This document shows, piece after piece, positions 22,601 through 30,904 of a stretch of DNA of 41,479 nt; positions within the stretch are counted from its first letter, which is position 1, and each line of letters starts with the position of its first letter. Both the position numbers and the translations under genes were made by a program. The notes beneath the pieces were generated by a model. That model made no database searches. It was not told where the DNA came from and saw nothing but the letters and a program-made list of their open reading frames with translations. The DNA comes from Lewinellaceae bacterium (lineage in GTDB: Bacteria > Bacteroidota > Bacteroidia > Chitinophagales > Saprospiraceae): the NCBI GenBank assembly GCA_016713985.1, contig JADJOD010000038.1, forward strand, positions 1-41,479, written 5' to 3'.

Positions 22601-23669
22601 GTGAATTCGATTGTTCTGAAAAAGTTTGTCCACTGTCGGTCGAGCGCAACAATGCCTTGAAGGTCCCGTCGTTGCTGTTGATTTGAACCAGGTACACATA
22701 AGCGGCATTAGCCGGAGAAACCCCGATAACCATGCGGGAGCCGACACCGGCTGTGGGAGTGGTAACCTGGGCCCAGGTGTCGCCGTTGTCGGTAGAACGC
22801 CAGAATTGGGAGGGCGTAATCATCCGGGTGGCGTACATGATTGTCGGGTCGCCCGGCTTGAATTTAACATCCCTGAAATCCCCGGCCAGGGTTTGGGTCC
22901 AACTCGCGCCGCCGTTTGTGGTTTTGAAAATACCGTCGTAGGTGGCGGCAATGATGATGTCCGGATCCGAAGGATGCATCAGCATCATACCGACTGTGGC
23001 ATTACCCATGCCCGTGTTGGCGGGCGCCCAGGTGGCCCCGCCGTCAGTGGATTTGTACACCCCGACTCCTGGCGCATCTTCAGAATCCCGGTCGCCCGTA
23101 CCGATGTAAATAATGTTTGGATCGGAAGGGTGGATCAGAATTGCCGAAACCCCGAGGTAGGGAATATTGGCGGACAAGCTGGTCCAGTTGGCGCCTCCGT
23201 TGGTACTTTTCCAGATACCGCCTGAGGGAGATCCGATGAACAGGGTATTTACATCGCTGGGGTGGAATGCGACAGTATTGATCCGGCCTTTGCCGGTGGG
23301 TTGGCTTGTGTTGTTGGCCGGGTAAGAGGTCGGCCCTACGATGTTCCAGGTACCCGAAGCAGATTTGAGTTTGGGCGCTTCTGCCATGTACCGCTCGTAC
23401 TCTTTCATGACATAACCCGGCCCCATTAATTTGCCGTCGGGCAACACGCGTGTTTCGTTGATGTATTCCCAACGTTTGAACACTTTATAACCGTTACCCT
23501 TGTAGTCGGTGCGGTCTTTCCAGTAGTCGTTGAATTCTTTTTGCAGGTCCCAGAAATTGACGTTGGGGTCTTGCATTTTTACCAGCCAGTCCTTGTTTTG
23601 TGCGAAGGCGGAGGAGGAGAGAAAAACCAGGAATAAGGATAAAGCGTGAAGACGGAAAATATTTTTCAT
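19625..23669 (-). CDS. Giant secreted BNR-propeller protein, segment 1 of 2: signal peptide, sortilin/VPS10-like propeller, FnIII and beta-helix-like repeats
   Basis: The ATG at 23669 begins a clear signal peptide, MKNIFRLHALSLFLVFLSSS with AFAQ at the cleavage site; the longer upstream start adds only an unlikely leader. Residues about 100-790 are BNR/sortilin-type blades with S-T-D/N-G-G-x-x-W (WKSTNGGANWTSL, YKSTDGGATWAPA, FKTTNGGASWTQ) and HPSDPNIIYIGTG strands. This fold is shared with GH74 and Por-secretion cargo, but no catalytic acids can be assigned. An FnIII-like domain follows (LAAASISSTQIDLSWTLNG...GLTPGTTYCYKIW), then a long stretch of repeated strands (NNGTFTRGAGTVEFNGG, NNGTFTPGAGTVTFNGT) that looks like a beta-helix or stacked sandwich. 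Probably an adhesin or binding protein. Confidence 0.82.
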
Positions 23670-23764
23670 AAGACGGGTAAAGGATTTACACAACGAAACC
23701 TCAAGGTTCCAAAAAAACGCAGCAAAGATCATAAGCAGTTTTTCTTATTCATTACTTCCGGAGG

Positions 23765-23789
23765 GTACATTTAGGGGTACAAAATGTAC
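23765..23789. promoter_or_regulatory. Palindrome in the divergent promoter region, overlapping a start codon
   Basis: GTACATTT (23765-23772) and AAATGTAC (23782-23789) form perfect 8-bp arms with a 9-base spacer that holds a third GTACA. The right arm includes the ATG at 23784 of the TPR regulator gene. The 114-base gap separates that gene from the divergent giant BNR gene, so a regulator bound here could affect both. Autoregulation by the TPR regulator is a reasonable guess but is not shown. Confidence 0.4.
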
Positions 23790-25379
23790 AGTTTGAAAAA
23801 AAGCCGGATATTGGGCTTCGTTTATTTCGTTATCAAGCAGACTACCGTGATCTTGCCAAAATCCGCCGTATTTATCCCGCCCCTGACATTTCTCACCCTG
23901 TTGTGCCTTGTCGTTTGTTCCTGCGGCAATGATGGTTCCAACAATTCTTCCCCTGAAGGTGTAACAAATGATCAGGCGGAACGCAGCTATGAAAACCTGG
24001 CGGAGACCGATGTCGCCGCCCGGCTTAACCAGCAAGCGGATTCGGTTTTTGAAATGGGTGAATACCCTGCTGCCATTGCATTATACCAACAGTCGATGGA
24101 TTCGGCGGCTGCAGCGGCCGACTCGTTTCCCTACTACGATTCCAAATTAGACCTCGCCTGCGTGCACGACCGCCTGGGCGAGCCGAAAAAAGCCATAGAA
24201 ATTGCGGAACCGGTGATCGATGCCTTTCTCAGAAGCGGCGACTCCTCCCGCATCGGGCGCGCGTACACCCACATCGCCGGTTTTTACGGCAAGGCCAATT
24301 TGCCGGAAAAAAGTATGGCCGCCACCACAAAAGGTTTCGATTTCCTCAAACAACAAGGTTCCCTGATCAACCGCTGTGCCGCTTACAACCAAATGGCGTT
24401 TACCTACAGCGATATGGGGCATTGGGACAAAGCCCTTCCATTACTCGACACGGCCCTTCAGCTGATGGAACTTTCCGGTATACTCAACCAACGGCCGGGT
24501 ATGCACCTCAACATAGGCGACTGCCACCGCAACCTCGGCCATTGGGCGGAAGCCCGGCGTTACCTCGAAGCCGCCGCAGCGGAAGCCGACAGCCTCGGCC
24601 AGGCACACGTACATTCCAGGGCCGTCGAACGCCTCTCGCAGGTGGCCGAAGCGACGGGCGACCCGGTCTCTGCGCTGCGCCTTTTCCGGCAAGCCAAAAG
24701 CATCCGGGATTCCATTTTTACGGCAGAAAAGGATCACACACTCCGGGAACTGGAAGTCGGATACCGGACCCGTGAAAAAGAACAACAAATCAATTTGTTG
24801 CAGGCAGAAAAAAAAGCGGAGCAGAGCCGCAGGTGGCTGTTGATCGCAGGTTTCGTTTTCACGTTATTCCTGTTGGGGTTTATCTTGTATGCCAATCGTT
24901 TAAAATTGGCCCGAACCCGCCAGGCGCTGGCCCAAAACAGACAGGATTTGTATGAATACACCCAATTATTGCTGACTAAAAATGCCCGGCTGGCCGCATT
25001 GGAACAGGCCGTACAACAGCCTGACAGCGCTGCGGCCAATGACGCGCGGAAAAATTCGGACGACCCACACCCGGAAAGTCTTTACAACAGCCGCATCCTC
25101 ACGGATGAAGACTGGGAAATGTTTAAACGCCGTTTTGAAAGCAGTCACCCGGGGTATCTGTTGCGGCTGCGCACCGCTTACCCCGACTTAAGCGGCGCCG
25201 AAGAACGCCTTTTATTACTCGTCAAACTCGGACTCACCAGCCAGGAAGTAGCCGACACACTCGGAATAACCGCCAACGGTGTAAAAAAAGGCCGGCAACG
25301 CCTGCGCAAACGACTCGAAATCGCTCCGGAAGAAGACCTGGAACAATTTGTAAAAGTTTTTTTGCTGAAGGGAAAATAA
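23784..25379 (+). CDS. TPR-containing transmembrane regulator with C-terminal LuxR-like HTH
   Basis: A 531-residue membrane regulator. A hydrophobic leader (PPLTFLTLLCLVVCSCGND, Cys 47 possibly lipidated) is followed by about six TPR-like helical pairs (residues 85-300: YPAAIALYQQSMDSA, GHWDKALPLLDTALQLM, GHWAEARRYLEAAAAEA). One membrane helix at about 349-374 (WLLIAGFVFTLFLLGFILYA) is followed by a coiled-coil and a cytoplasmic HTH at about 484-511 (LTSQEVADTLGITANGVKKG). The order periplasmic TPR, helix, cytoplasmic HTH suggests direct signalling across the membrane without phosphorylation. The gene is divergent from the giant BNR gene, a possible target. A second gene of the same build is at 34381-36111. 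The lipid site and a membrane helix together are unusual; the leader may simply be a signal anchor. Confidence 0.8.
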   Translation: MYSLKKSRILGFVYFVIKQTTVILPKSAVFIPPLTFLTLLCLVVCSCGNDGSNNSSPEGVTNDQAERSYENLAETDVAARLNQQADSVFEMGEYPAAIALYQQSMDSAAAAADSFPYYDSKLDLACVHDRLGEPKKAIEIAEPVIDAFLRSGDSSRIGRAYTHIAGFYGKANLPEKSMAATTKGFDFLKQQGSLINRCAAYNQMAFTYSDMGHWDKALPLLDTALQLMELSGILNQRPGMHLNIGDCHRNLGHWAEARRYLEAAAAEADSLGQAHVHSRAVERLSQVAEATGDPVSALRLFRQAKSIRDSIFTAEKDHTLRELEVGYRTREKEQQINLLQAEKKAEQSRRWLLIAGFVFTLFLLGFILYANRLKLARTRQALAQNRQDLYEYTQLLLTKNARLAALEQAVQQPDSAAANDARKNSDDPHPESLYNSRILTDEDWEMFKRRFESSHPGYLLRLRTAYPDLSGAEERLLLLVKLGLTSQEVADTLGITANGVKKGRQRLRKRLEIAPEEDLEQFVKVFLLKGK

Positions 25380-25541
25380 CTACGACGTACACTTTCATCC
25401 AACCCCTGCGCTGCTTACATATTGGGTAAAAGGTATAAAAAAGTGCGTCAGATTTTGCCAACTTTGCCGCTGCCTGAGTGAAGATCACCACTATACTCAA
25501 CGTAAAACAACCATATCCTTACCATTAAAATCCATTTTTCA

Positions 25542-26993
25542 ATGCCCAAACTAATTTACGAAAAGAACCTGCAAACCTGGATTGAAGACGAAAAAGCCGC
25601 CCTCGAACTGATTGTGGTTGTGGGCAAACTCTGGTTTGACAAATCCATCGAACTGGTCATTTTCCGCAACCAAATGGTGGATCGCAGCGCTTCCGAACTG
25701 TTGCAACTGCACCACTATGCGCGTGAAGTGGTGCGGCACCCGCTGACCGTTCACGACACGCTGGGCCTGGCAAAGGCCATTTACAACCTGTCCCTCGCCC
25801 CTTCCCGACTGGATATCGGCAGAATTGGCGTCGAATGGCTGGATGAAAAAAATTCCTACGCAGACGAATCCGATTTTATCAGCCGGAAACTGGCGGGTTT
25901 TATCGGACAGGACAAAACCAGCCTTCAACCCAAAGACGTGGTATTGTACGGTTTCGGGCGGATCGGGCGGATCGCGGCCCGGGAACTGATTGCTCAGGCC
26001 GGTAAGGGCCAACAATTGCGTTTACGGGCCATCGTCACGCGTGATAAAAACCCCGACGATATCATCAAACGGGCCGATTTGCTGCGCTCCGATTCCGTAC
26101 ACGGTCATTTTCCCGGTACGGTAATCCCTGACGCCGGGCAAAAATGCATGTGGGTGAACGGCCACAAAATCGACATGATCTCTGCGGCCACGCCGGAGGA
26201 GATCGATTACACGGCTTACGGAATCGAGGACGCTCTGGTGATCGACAATACGGGCGTTTGGCGCGACCGGACCAATCTGAGCCGCCACCTGAAATCCAAA
26301 GGTGTGTCAAAAGTGCTGCTGACCGCCCCTGGAAAGGGCGACATCCCCAACATTGTGTACGGGGTAAATAACCTCCATTTCGACATGGACGGTGAAAACA
26401 TCTGGTCGGCAGCCAGTTGCACCACCAATGCCATCGTCCCGGTTTTGTCGGTCATTCACAACGCCCTGGGTATCGAAAAAGGGCATATCGAGACGGTACA
26501 CTCCTATACCAACGACCAGAATCTGCTGGACAATTACCACAACAAGTACCGGCGCGGGCGCTCGGCGGCATTAAACCTGGTCATCACCGAAACCGGCGCC
26601 GAGAGTGCCATCACCAAGGTTATGCCCGAACTGGCGGGCAAATTCACCGGCAATGCGATCCGTGTGCCCACGCCCAATGTGTCGCTGGCTGTTTTAAATC
26701 TGCAAATCAACCGGGCCACCAACAAGGATGCGGTGAACGAAATTATGCGCGAGGCCGCCCTGAAAGGCAATTTGGTGGAGCAGATTCAATATTCTTTCTC
26801 CAACGAACTGGTTTCCAGCGATTTGGTGGGCAATCCCACCTCGTCAATTTTTGATTCGCCCGCAACGATCGTTTCTAAAGACGGAAAAACTGTGGTGCTT
26901 TATGTCTGGTACGACAATGAGTACGGTTACACGCGGCAGGTGATCCGTTTTGCCAAACAACTGGCCGGTGTAATACGGCTGCGGTATTATTGA
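25542..26993 (+). CDS. gap: Glyceraldehyde-3-phosphate dehydrogenase, long form
   Basis: Oxidises glyceraldehyde-3-phosphate with phosphate to 1,3-bisphosphoglycerate in glycolysis (or the reverse), in the cytoplasm. The nucleotide-binding loop is GFGRIGR at residues 137-143, the catalytic Cys 293 lies in SCTTN, and the catalytic His 320 in HSYTNDQ. IRVPTPNVS and WYDNEYGYTRQV complete the family signature. The chain has 483 residues against about 335 for the standard enzyme; the extra ~130 are an N-terminal extension of no known motif, a form I recall from other Bacteroidota. The usual Asp after the second strand of the NAD fold is not obvious (AIVTRDKNP), so NADP use is possible. Single, intact gene, with about 160 bases of upstream sequence. 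Confidence 0.95.
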   Translation: MPKLIYEKNLQTWIEDEKAALELIVVVGKLWFDKSIELVIFRNQMVDRSASELLQLHHYAREVVRHPLTVHDTLGLAKAIYNLSLAPSRLDIGRIGVEWLDEKNSYADESDFISRKLAGFIGQDKTSLQPKDVVLYGFGRIGRIAARELIAQAGKGQQLRLRAIVTRDKNPDDIIKRADLLRSDSVHGHFPGTVIPDAGQKCMWVNGHKIDMISAATPEEIDYTAYGIEDALVIDNTGVWRDRTNLSRHLKSKGVSKVLLTAPGKGDIPNIVYGVNNLHFDMDGENIWSAASCTTNAIVPVLSVIHNALGIEKGHIETVHSYTNDQNLLDNYHNKYRRGRSAALNLVITETGAESAITKVMPELAGKFTGNAIRVPTPNVSLAVLNLQINRATNKDAVNEIMREAALKGNLVEQIQYSFSNELVSSDLVGNPTSSIFDSPATIVSKDGKTVVLYVWYDNEYGYTRQVIRFAKQLAGVIRLRYY

Positions 26994-27036
26994 TCGGTTT
27001 TCCGATGCGTTCGTTGATCCTGTGTTTGTTGTCCTC

Positions 27037-27086
27037 AACTTCAGGATTTTATCCGTGGGTTCGTACACGAATAAAATCCTGAAGTT
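27037..27086. terminator. Long hairpin between convergent genes, possible bidirectional terminator
   Basis: Arms 27037-27057 and 27066-27086 match over 21 bp with one mismatch at 27053/27070, loop of 8 bases. The mismatch is C-A in a plus-strand transcript but a G-U wobble in a minus-strand transcript. It lies 44 bases after the GAPDH stop and also downstream of the minus-strand genes, so it could end transcription from both sides. There is an A/T-rich section within the arms (GGATTTTAT) but no long T run after the stem. Confidence 0.55.
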
Positions 27087-27128
27087 AATGGCAATACAAT
27101 TTGAATTATTCTGTCAATAACAGGTGAA

Positions 27129-27214
27129 TCATTTACCCGCCACCGCCATCTTCTTTGCCTGCACCCCAAACGGCGGCGTCCGTTCGTAATACCAGGTACA
27201 GGCAAGTGCCGGCA
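27129..27214 (-). pseudogene. Orphan C-terminal tail of a T9SS sorting domain
   Basis: Read on the minus strand this codes WYYERTPPFGVQAKKMAVAG then Lys and a TGA stop at 27129-27131. It matches LYYELTTPFGVLAKKMVVAG at the end of the FG-GAP protein (stop at 37400), and the bases just after the stop also match. Upstream of about 27214 the similarity ends and the DUF2252 stop codon lies 9 bases away. This is therefore the last ~28 codons of a lost T9SS cargo gene, left behind after a deletion or rearrangement. It has no start of its own. Confidence 0.75.
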
Positions 27215-27222
27215 GCGCTGTT

Positions 27223-28551
27223 TTAAATACCCGGTATCATGCGGTTGCGAAACGCATCGACAAACAACAGATAGTCGCGGCGTACCTGGGCGCCGTATTG
27301 CTCGCCGAAATTCGCCATGCTCTGTACGAACATGTCTTCACGTCCGTCGAGAGTTTCATGGATGGCCGCTTCGATCGAATAGTCCACCAGGGTTTGATCG
27401 CTGTCGTCGTCGGAGCAGCAATGTGCCTTGGCCACACATTGGCCCAGGTATTCCACCGTTTGCAGGATGTCGTCCATGTCGTTGATGTCATCCCAGTTCA
27501 GGTCGACGGTATAAGGCGATATTTCGGTAACGAACATACCTTGTCCATCGAGCGTGGCATAACCCAAGAAAGGATCGGCAGCGGCTTGCAGGGCGCGTTG
27601 CGAAACCGTGGTGCGCTGCCCTTCGTGCAGGAAATAGGTCGCCGCGGCCGTATCGTTGACGTATTTGGCCGGTGCAGCGGGGCGGGCCAGTTTCATCGAA
27701 ATCAGAATATCATTTTCGAGCGCTTGCGTTTCGCCTTCGAGCAGGATGCTGTAGATCGTCAGGCCGGCGCTACCGATGCCCAAACCTTTGCGCCGGGCAA
27801 TGTCTTTGATCTGGTAGGTCATCTTATTGCGGCGCTTGCCTTGGGGAATAGTTGCAAAATATTCTTCCATAGCCGCCTCCACTTTTTTCCAGGTCGGCTC
27901 GTCGACCGGGTTTATAGCGAAGTTGTTGCGAAAACGGCGGTCGCCATCCCGGACTTCCGATTCTCGGTCCAACAACCCGAAACGGGTCATGGACCGGGCA
28001 TTTTGCAGCGCCTGGAGGATTGCTCCTTCCGTGTTGTGCAGGGTCAGGGCGAAGTTTTTATCGGCGCCCCGGGCAAACCGCGCTACCTGAAGGGCATAAC
28101 TCCGCGCGGCATGGGCAACAATTTCACGGATTTCGGAATCGCTCATCGCCTTCTGATACCCGATCAGGGCGAGGCTGGCGCAGAGCCGCTTCACATCCCA
28201 GGTGAACGGCGCCACGTAGGATTCGTCGTAGTCGTTGACATCAAACACCAGCACCCCTTTTCCATTCATGGTAGTTCCGAAGTTCTCGGCATGCAGGTCG
28301 CCCTGAATCCATACCCGCCCGGTTTTTTCATTTTCAAAAACATCCTTGTCCCGCGAGACGTCCACATAGAACAGCGGCGCCGAACCCCGGTAAAAGGCCA
28401 GTGGCGTTTGCGACATTTTGCGGAATTTGCCCCGCCAGGCGGCGGGATCATGCGCAATCAAATCGGCATAATGGCTCGTAAAAGAACGGATAATGACGTT
28501 TTGCCGGGAAGCCGGCGTTTCGGACTGGATTTTTTCAAAAAGTGTGGACAT
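27223..28551 (-). CDS. DUF2252 family protein
   Basis: A 442-residue cytoplasmic protein of the DUF2252 family, which resembles aminoglycoside-phosphotransferase/kinase folds. Key motifs are AFYRGSAPLFYVD (52-64), GDLHAENFG (84-92) and FDVNDYDES (103-111), then WDVKRL (118-123), the family's characteristic block. The HxEN and DxND residues resemble a kinase catalytic loop and metal site, but a substrate has not been established as far as I know. There is no signal peptide or membrane segment. The gene is intact and stands alone between the GAPDH gene (convergent) and the giant beta-helix gene. Its 3' end abuts the orphan sorting-domain tail, which suggests that it arrived, or was brought next to it, by rearrangement. 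Confidence 0.88.
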   Translation of the reverse strand: MSTLFEKIQSETPASRQNVIIRSFTSHYADLIAHDPAAWRGKFRKMSQTPLAFYRGSAPLFYVDVSRDKDVFENEKTGRVWIQGDLHAENFGTTMNGKGVLVFDVNDYDESYVAPFTWDVKRLCASLALIGYQKAMSDSEIREIVAHAARSYALQVARFARGADKNFALTLHNTEGAILQALQNARSMTRFGLLDRESEVRDGDRRFRNNFAINPVDEPTWKKVEAAMEEYFATIPQGKRRNKMTYQIKDIARRKGLGIGSAGLTIYSILLEGETQALENDILISMKLARPAAPAKYVNDTAAATYFLHEGQRTTVSQRALQAAADPFLGYATLDGQGMFVTEISPYTVDLNWDDINDMDDILQTVEYLGQCVAKAHCCSDDDSDQTLVDYSIEAAIHETLDGREDMFVQSMANFGEQYGAQVRRDYLLFVDAFRNRMIPGI

Positions 28552-28795
28552 GTTGGATCGAAGTGCGGTGGTGTATAAAATATTTTACGGACAAAAAGTT
28601 TGGCATAAACGGCGAATGCCTCCTGCCGCAAGGTTGCCGGCTGTGGAAGCATACGTATGTTAAAATAATCAGTCTGGGAAAGGAATGTCGCTATGGCGGG
28701 CAACAGATCAGCGACATGCCGAAAGAAAGGAGACCCGGGCGCAACCATTATTTGCCGCTTCAACGCTGCGGGAACACTACGGGATCAACCGGATT

Positions 28796-28829
28796 AAAAA
28801 AGCAACGGCTTGCGAAAACAAGCCGCTGC
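28796..28829 (-). terminator. Intrinsic terminator of the beta-helix gene; rest of the 28552-28880 gap has nothing recognised
   Basis: Minus-strand stem of 11 bp (arms 28819-28829 and 28802-28812, one G-U wobble) with a 6-base loop, followed directly by six T (28796-28801). It starts 52 bases after the TAA at 28881. The remaining sequence up to the DUF2252 start at 28551 must contain that gene's promoter; I saw no clear -7 box, and open frames there look like chance. Confidence 0.8.
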
Positions 28830-28880
28830 AAAAGTAAAGTTTCAAAATTGTTTCAGCCTGAATTTCTTCGGTACGAAGCT

Positions 28881-30904
28881 TTACCTGCCCGCCAGCATTC
28901 GCCGCACCACGACCCCCGTTCTGTCGCCAGTTCTGCAAACAACACGCCGGAAACGCCGTCCAGCCGAAGCGTTTCTTCCTGAGGGCCAGCCTCGTAGTAT
29001 TTCTTTTGGTAAAATAATAACCGTCCCGACACATCGTTGATCCGCAAAATCGTCTCCCCTGCCCGCGGCAAAACGAAGCGGAGCGTAGTTGTTTGCATAA
29101 ACGGATTCGGACGATTTTCCAACAATTGCCCGGCAGTTTCCGTGCCCGGTCCATTCGTACCGGTTGACTCGGAAAAAAGCAGTTTTACCCCGGACTCCAC
29201 AAACGTGCTGTTGTACCAGAGTCCCGGTAGTATTTCTTCATCGAGGTGCAAAACTTCGCTCAGTTTATAGCCGCTTTGCAAAACCTTGAATTTAGCGGCA
29301 AAAACAGGCGCGGCTTCTTCCAAAAATACGCTTGCCGCCTGCGCCCACACAGCGCGGATTTCGCCTTCGGCGAGGTTGTAAGTGCCAAAGTTTTCAGCCG
29401 CGAGCGGCAATCCGGAGAGGGGTGTTATTTCCGTCAATTCCAATTTTTCAACATCAAATTTCAAGGCGAACTGGAAGGCGGCCAAATCGTCCAGGTGGTC
29501 GGCTTTGAATTCGACGGCGACTTCTTTTTGTTCTCCCAAAAATTGATCTTGTACATTGAAAATCAAGGAATTGCCCGCGCCTACGTTGGCTGGATTGGCA
29601 AAAGTCGTCACGATGTCGCCCGTTTTGATGCCGTAAAAATCCTGGCCGGAAACATTGCCCGTCACACCTGTCAGGTCGATATTTTCCGGAAAACCCCAGG
29701 GCGGCGTGGTCATCGTGTGCGACTGCGGCACGAAACGCCACGAGGTTTTGAACTGCGTCAGCGCAGCGGGATTGCCGAGCAAAGCCTGATTCATGATGGA
29801 AGCGTCGATGGTCGTTATCGAGTTGCTTTTGTTCACATCGGCGGCCACTTGTTTGTAGAGATCGGTGATGGGCACACTGTTCGCTACGTGCTGCTGTATG
29901 GCCGTAACGTCGGCTGCGGTCACGCCGTTGAGTTTGTTGGCGTTTTTCACCGGTTTTAGCACAAAATTGCCCGTTGTGTACGGGATGGAAATCAGATAAT
30001 CGCCGTTCAAGTCAGTCACGTCGCTGCCAGTGGCCGCGCCGGTTAGATGGACGGTGGCGGTTTGTACCCCGCTCGCGTCGTCGTGTTCCCAAAGTATCGT
30101 GCCGCTAAACTCCAGGTTGCAACTGCTGACTTCGACGGAGAACATACAACTCGAATTGTTCGTCCCGTCGGTCGCCGAGTAGGTCACGGTGGTCACGCCG
30201 GCGTTGAAGGTCTGGCCGCTGGCCTGGCCGCTGGCGCTGCCAGCCGTCGTAGCGCCGCTCAAGGTGTAACTGAGCGTGGGCGTACAGTTGTCGCCAAACG
30301 TCGCATCGATGCCGTTCACCGTCGCCGTGCAGGGACTGGTGTTGTCGTGCGGCACGGATTGGTTGGCCGGGCAGGTGATCGTGGGCGCCACCGCGTCTTC
30401 GACGGTCACCGTGGTCTGGCAGGAGATGGAGCGGTTGCTCTGGTCGGAGGTCACCGTGAGCGTGACGGTATGCGGCCCGCTGTCGCCGCACGAGTACGTC
30501 ACGGAGGGCTGGCCGTTGATGGTCAACGTGACGGCCGACCCGCAGGTGTTGTCGGCGCTGCCGTTGTCTATGTCGCCGGCGGGCACCGTTACCGTGCCGT
30601 TGGCGCCGAGGTAGGCGGTGAAGGTTTTACACAGGGCTGTGGGCATGGGGGCGGCCGACTGGTACTCGTAAGCGCCCATGTCTATCATTTGCCCGCCCGC
30701 TATGGCCTCGAACTTGCGGGCATTTCCGTCGAGGTCGGTCGTGGTCGCATTGGCGGCATCGTTGCCCATGTCGAGGGCGGGCGAGCAGGCATGCAGGCGC
30801 AGGTTGCCCGTGGTACCCAAGCCGATGGGCGGCTGACTGACGAAGTTTGGGTTGGCATTCAGATTGCCCGTGCCGCTGAAGCCGCCCTGCACGATGGAAT
30901 AAGC
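28881..30904 (-). CDS. Giant beta-helix surface protein, segment 2 of 2: choice-of-anchor Q end, HYR, dockerin-like, cohesin-like and T9SS domains
   Basis: C-terminal part of a protein of about 1,680 residues. It opens with VQGGFSGTGNLN and the anchor-Q motif ACSPALDMGNDAANATTTDL. An HYR-type sandwich follows (CPANQSVPHDNTSPC...TFGDNCTPTLSYTLSGATT). Then comes the shared cassette: EFSGTILWEHDDASGV, the dockerin-like pair NANKLNGVTAADV and ADVNKSNSITTIDASIM, a cohesin-like domain (AFQFALKFDVEKLELTEI, EGEIRAVWAQAAS), and the sorting signal LLENRPNPFMQTTTLRFVLP. The run of five C at 28913-28917 should be six; with it the chain ends VVVRRMLAGR at the TAA at 28881. The frame joins segment 1 at about 30904, where one extra C lies. 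Confidence 0.84.

Noticed and set aside
27298..28578. A 426-codon open frame on the plus strand
   Set aside because: It is antisense to the intact DUF2252 gene, whose motifs are clear. The plus-strand translation shows no family motif.
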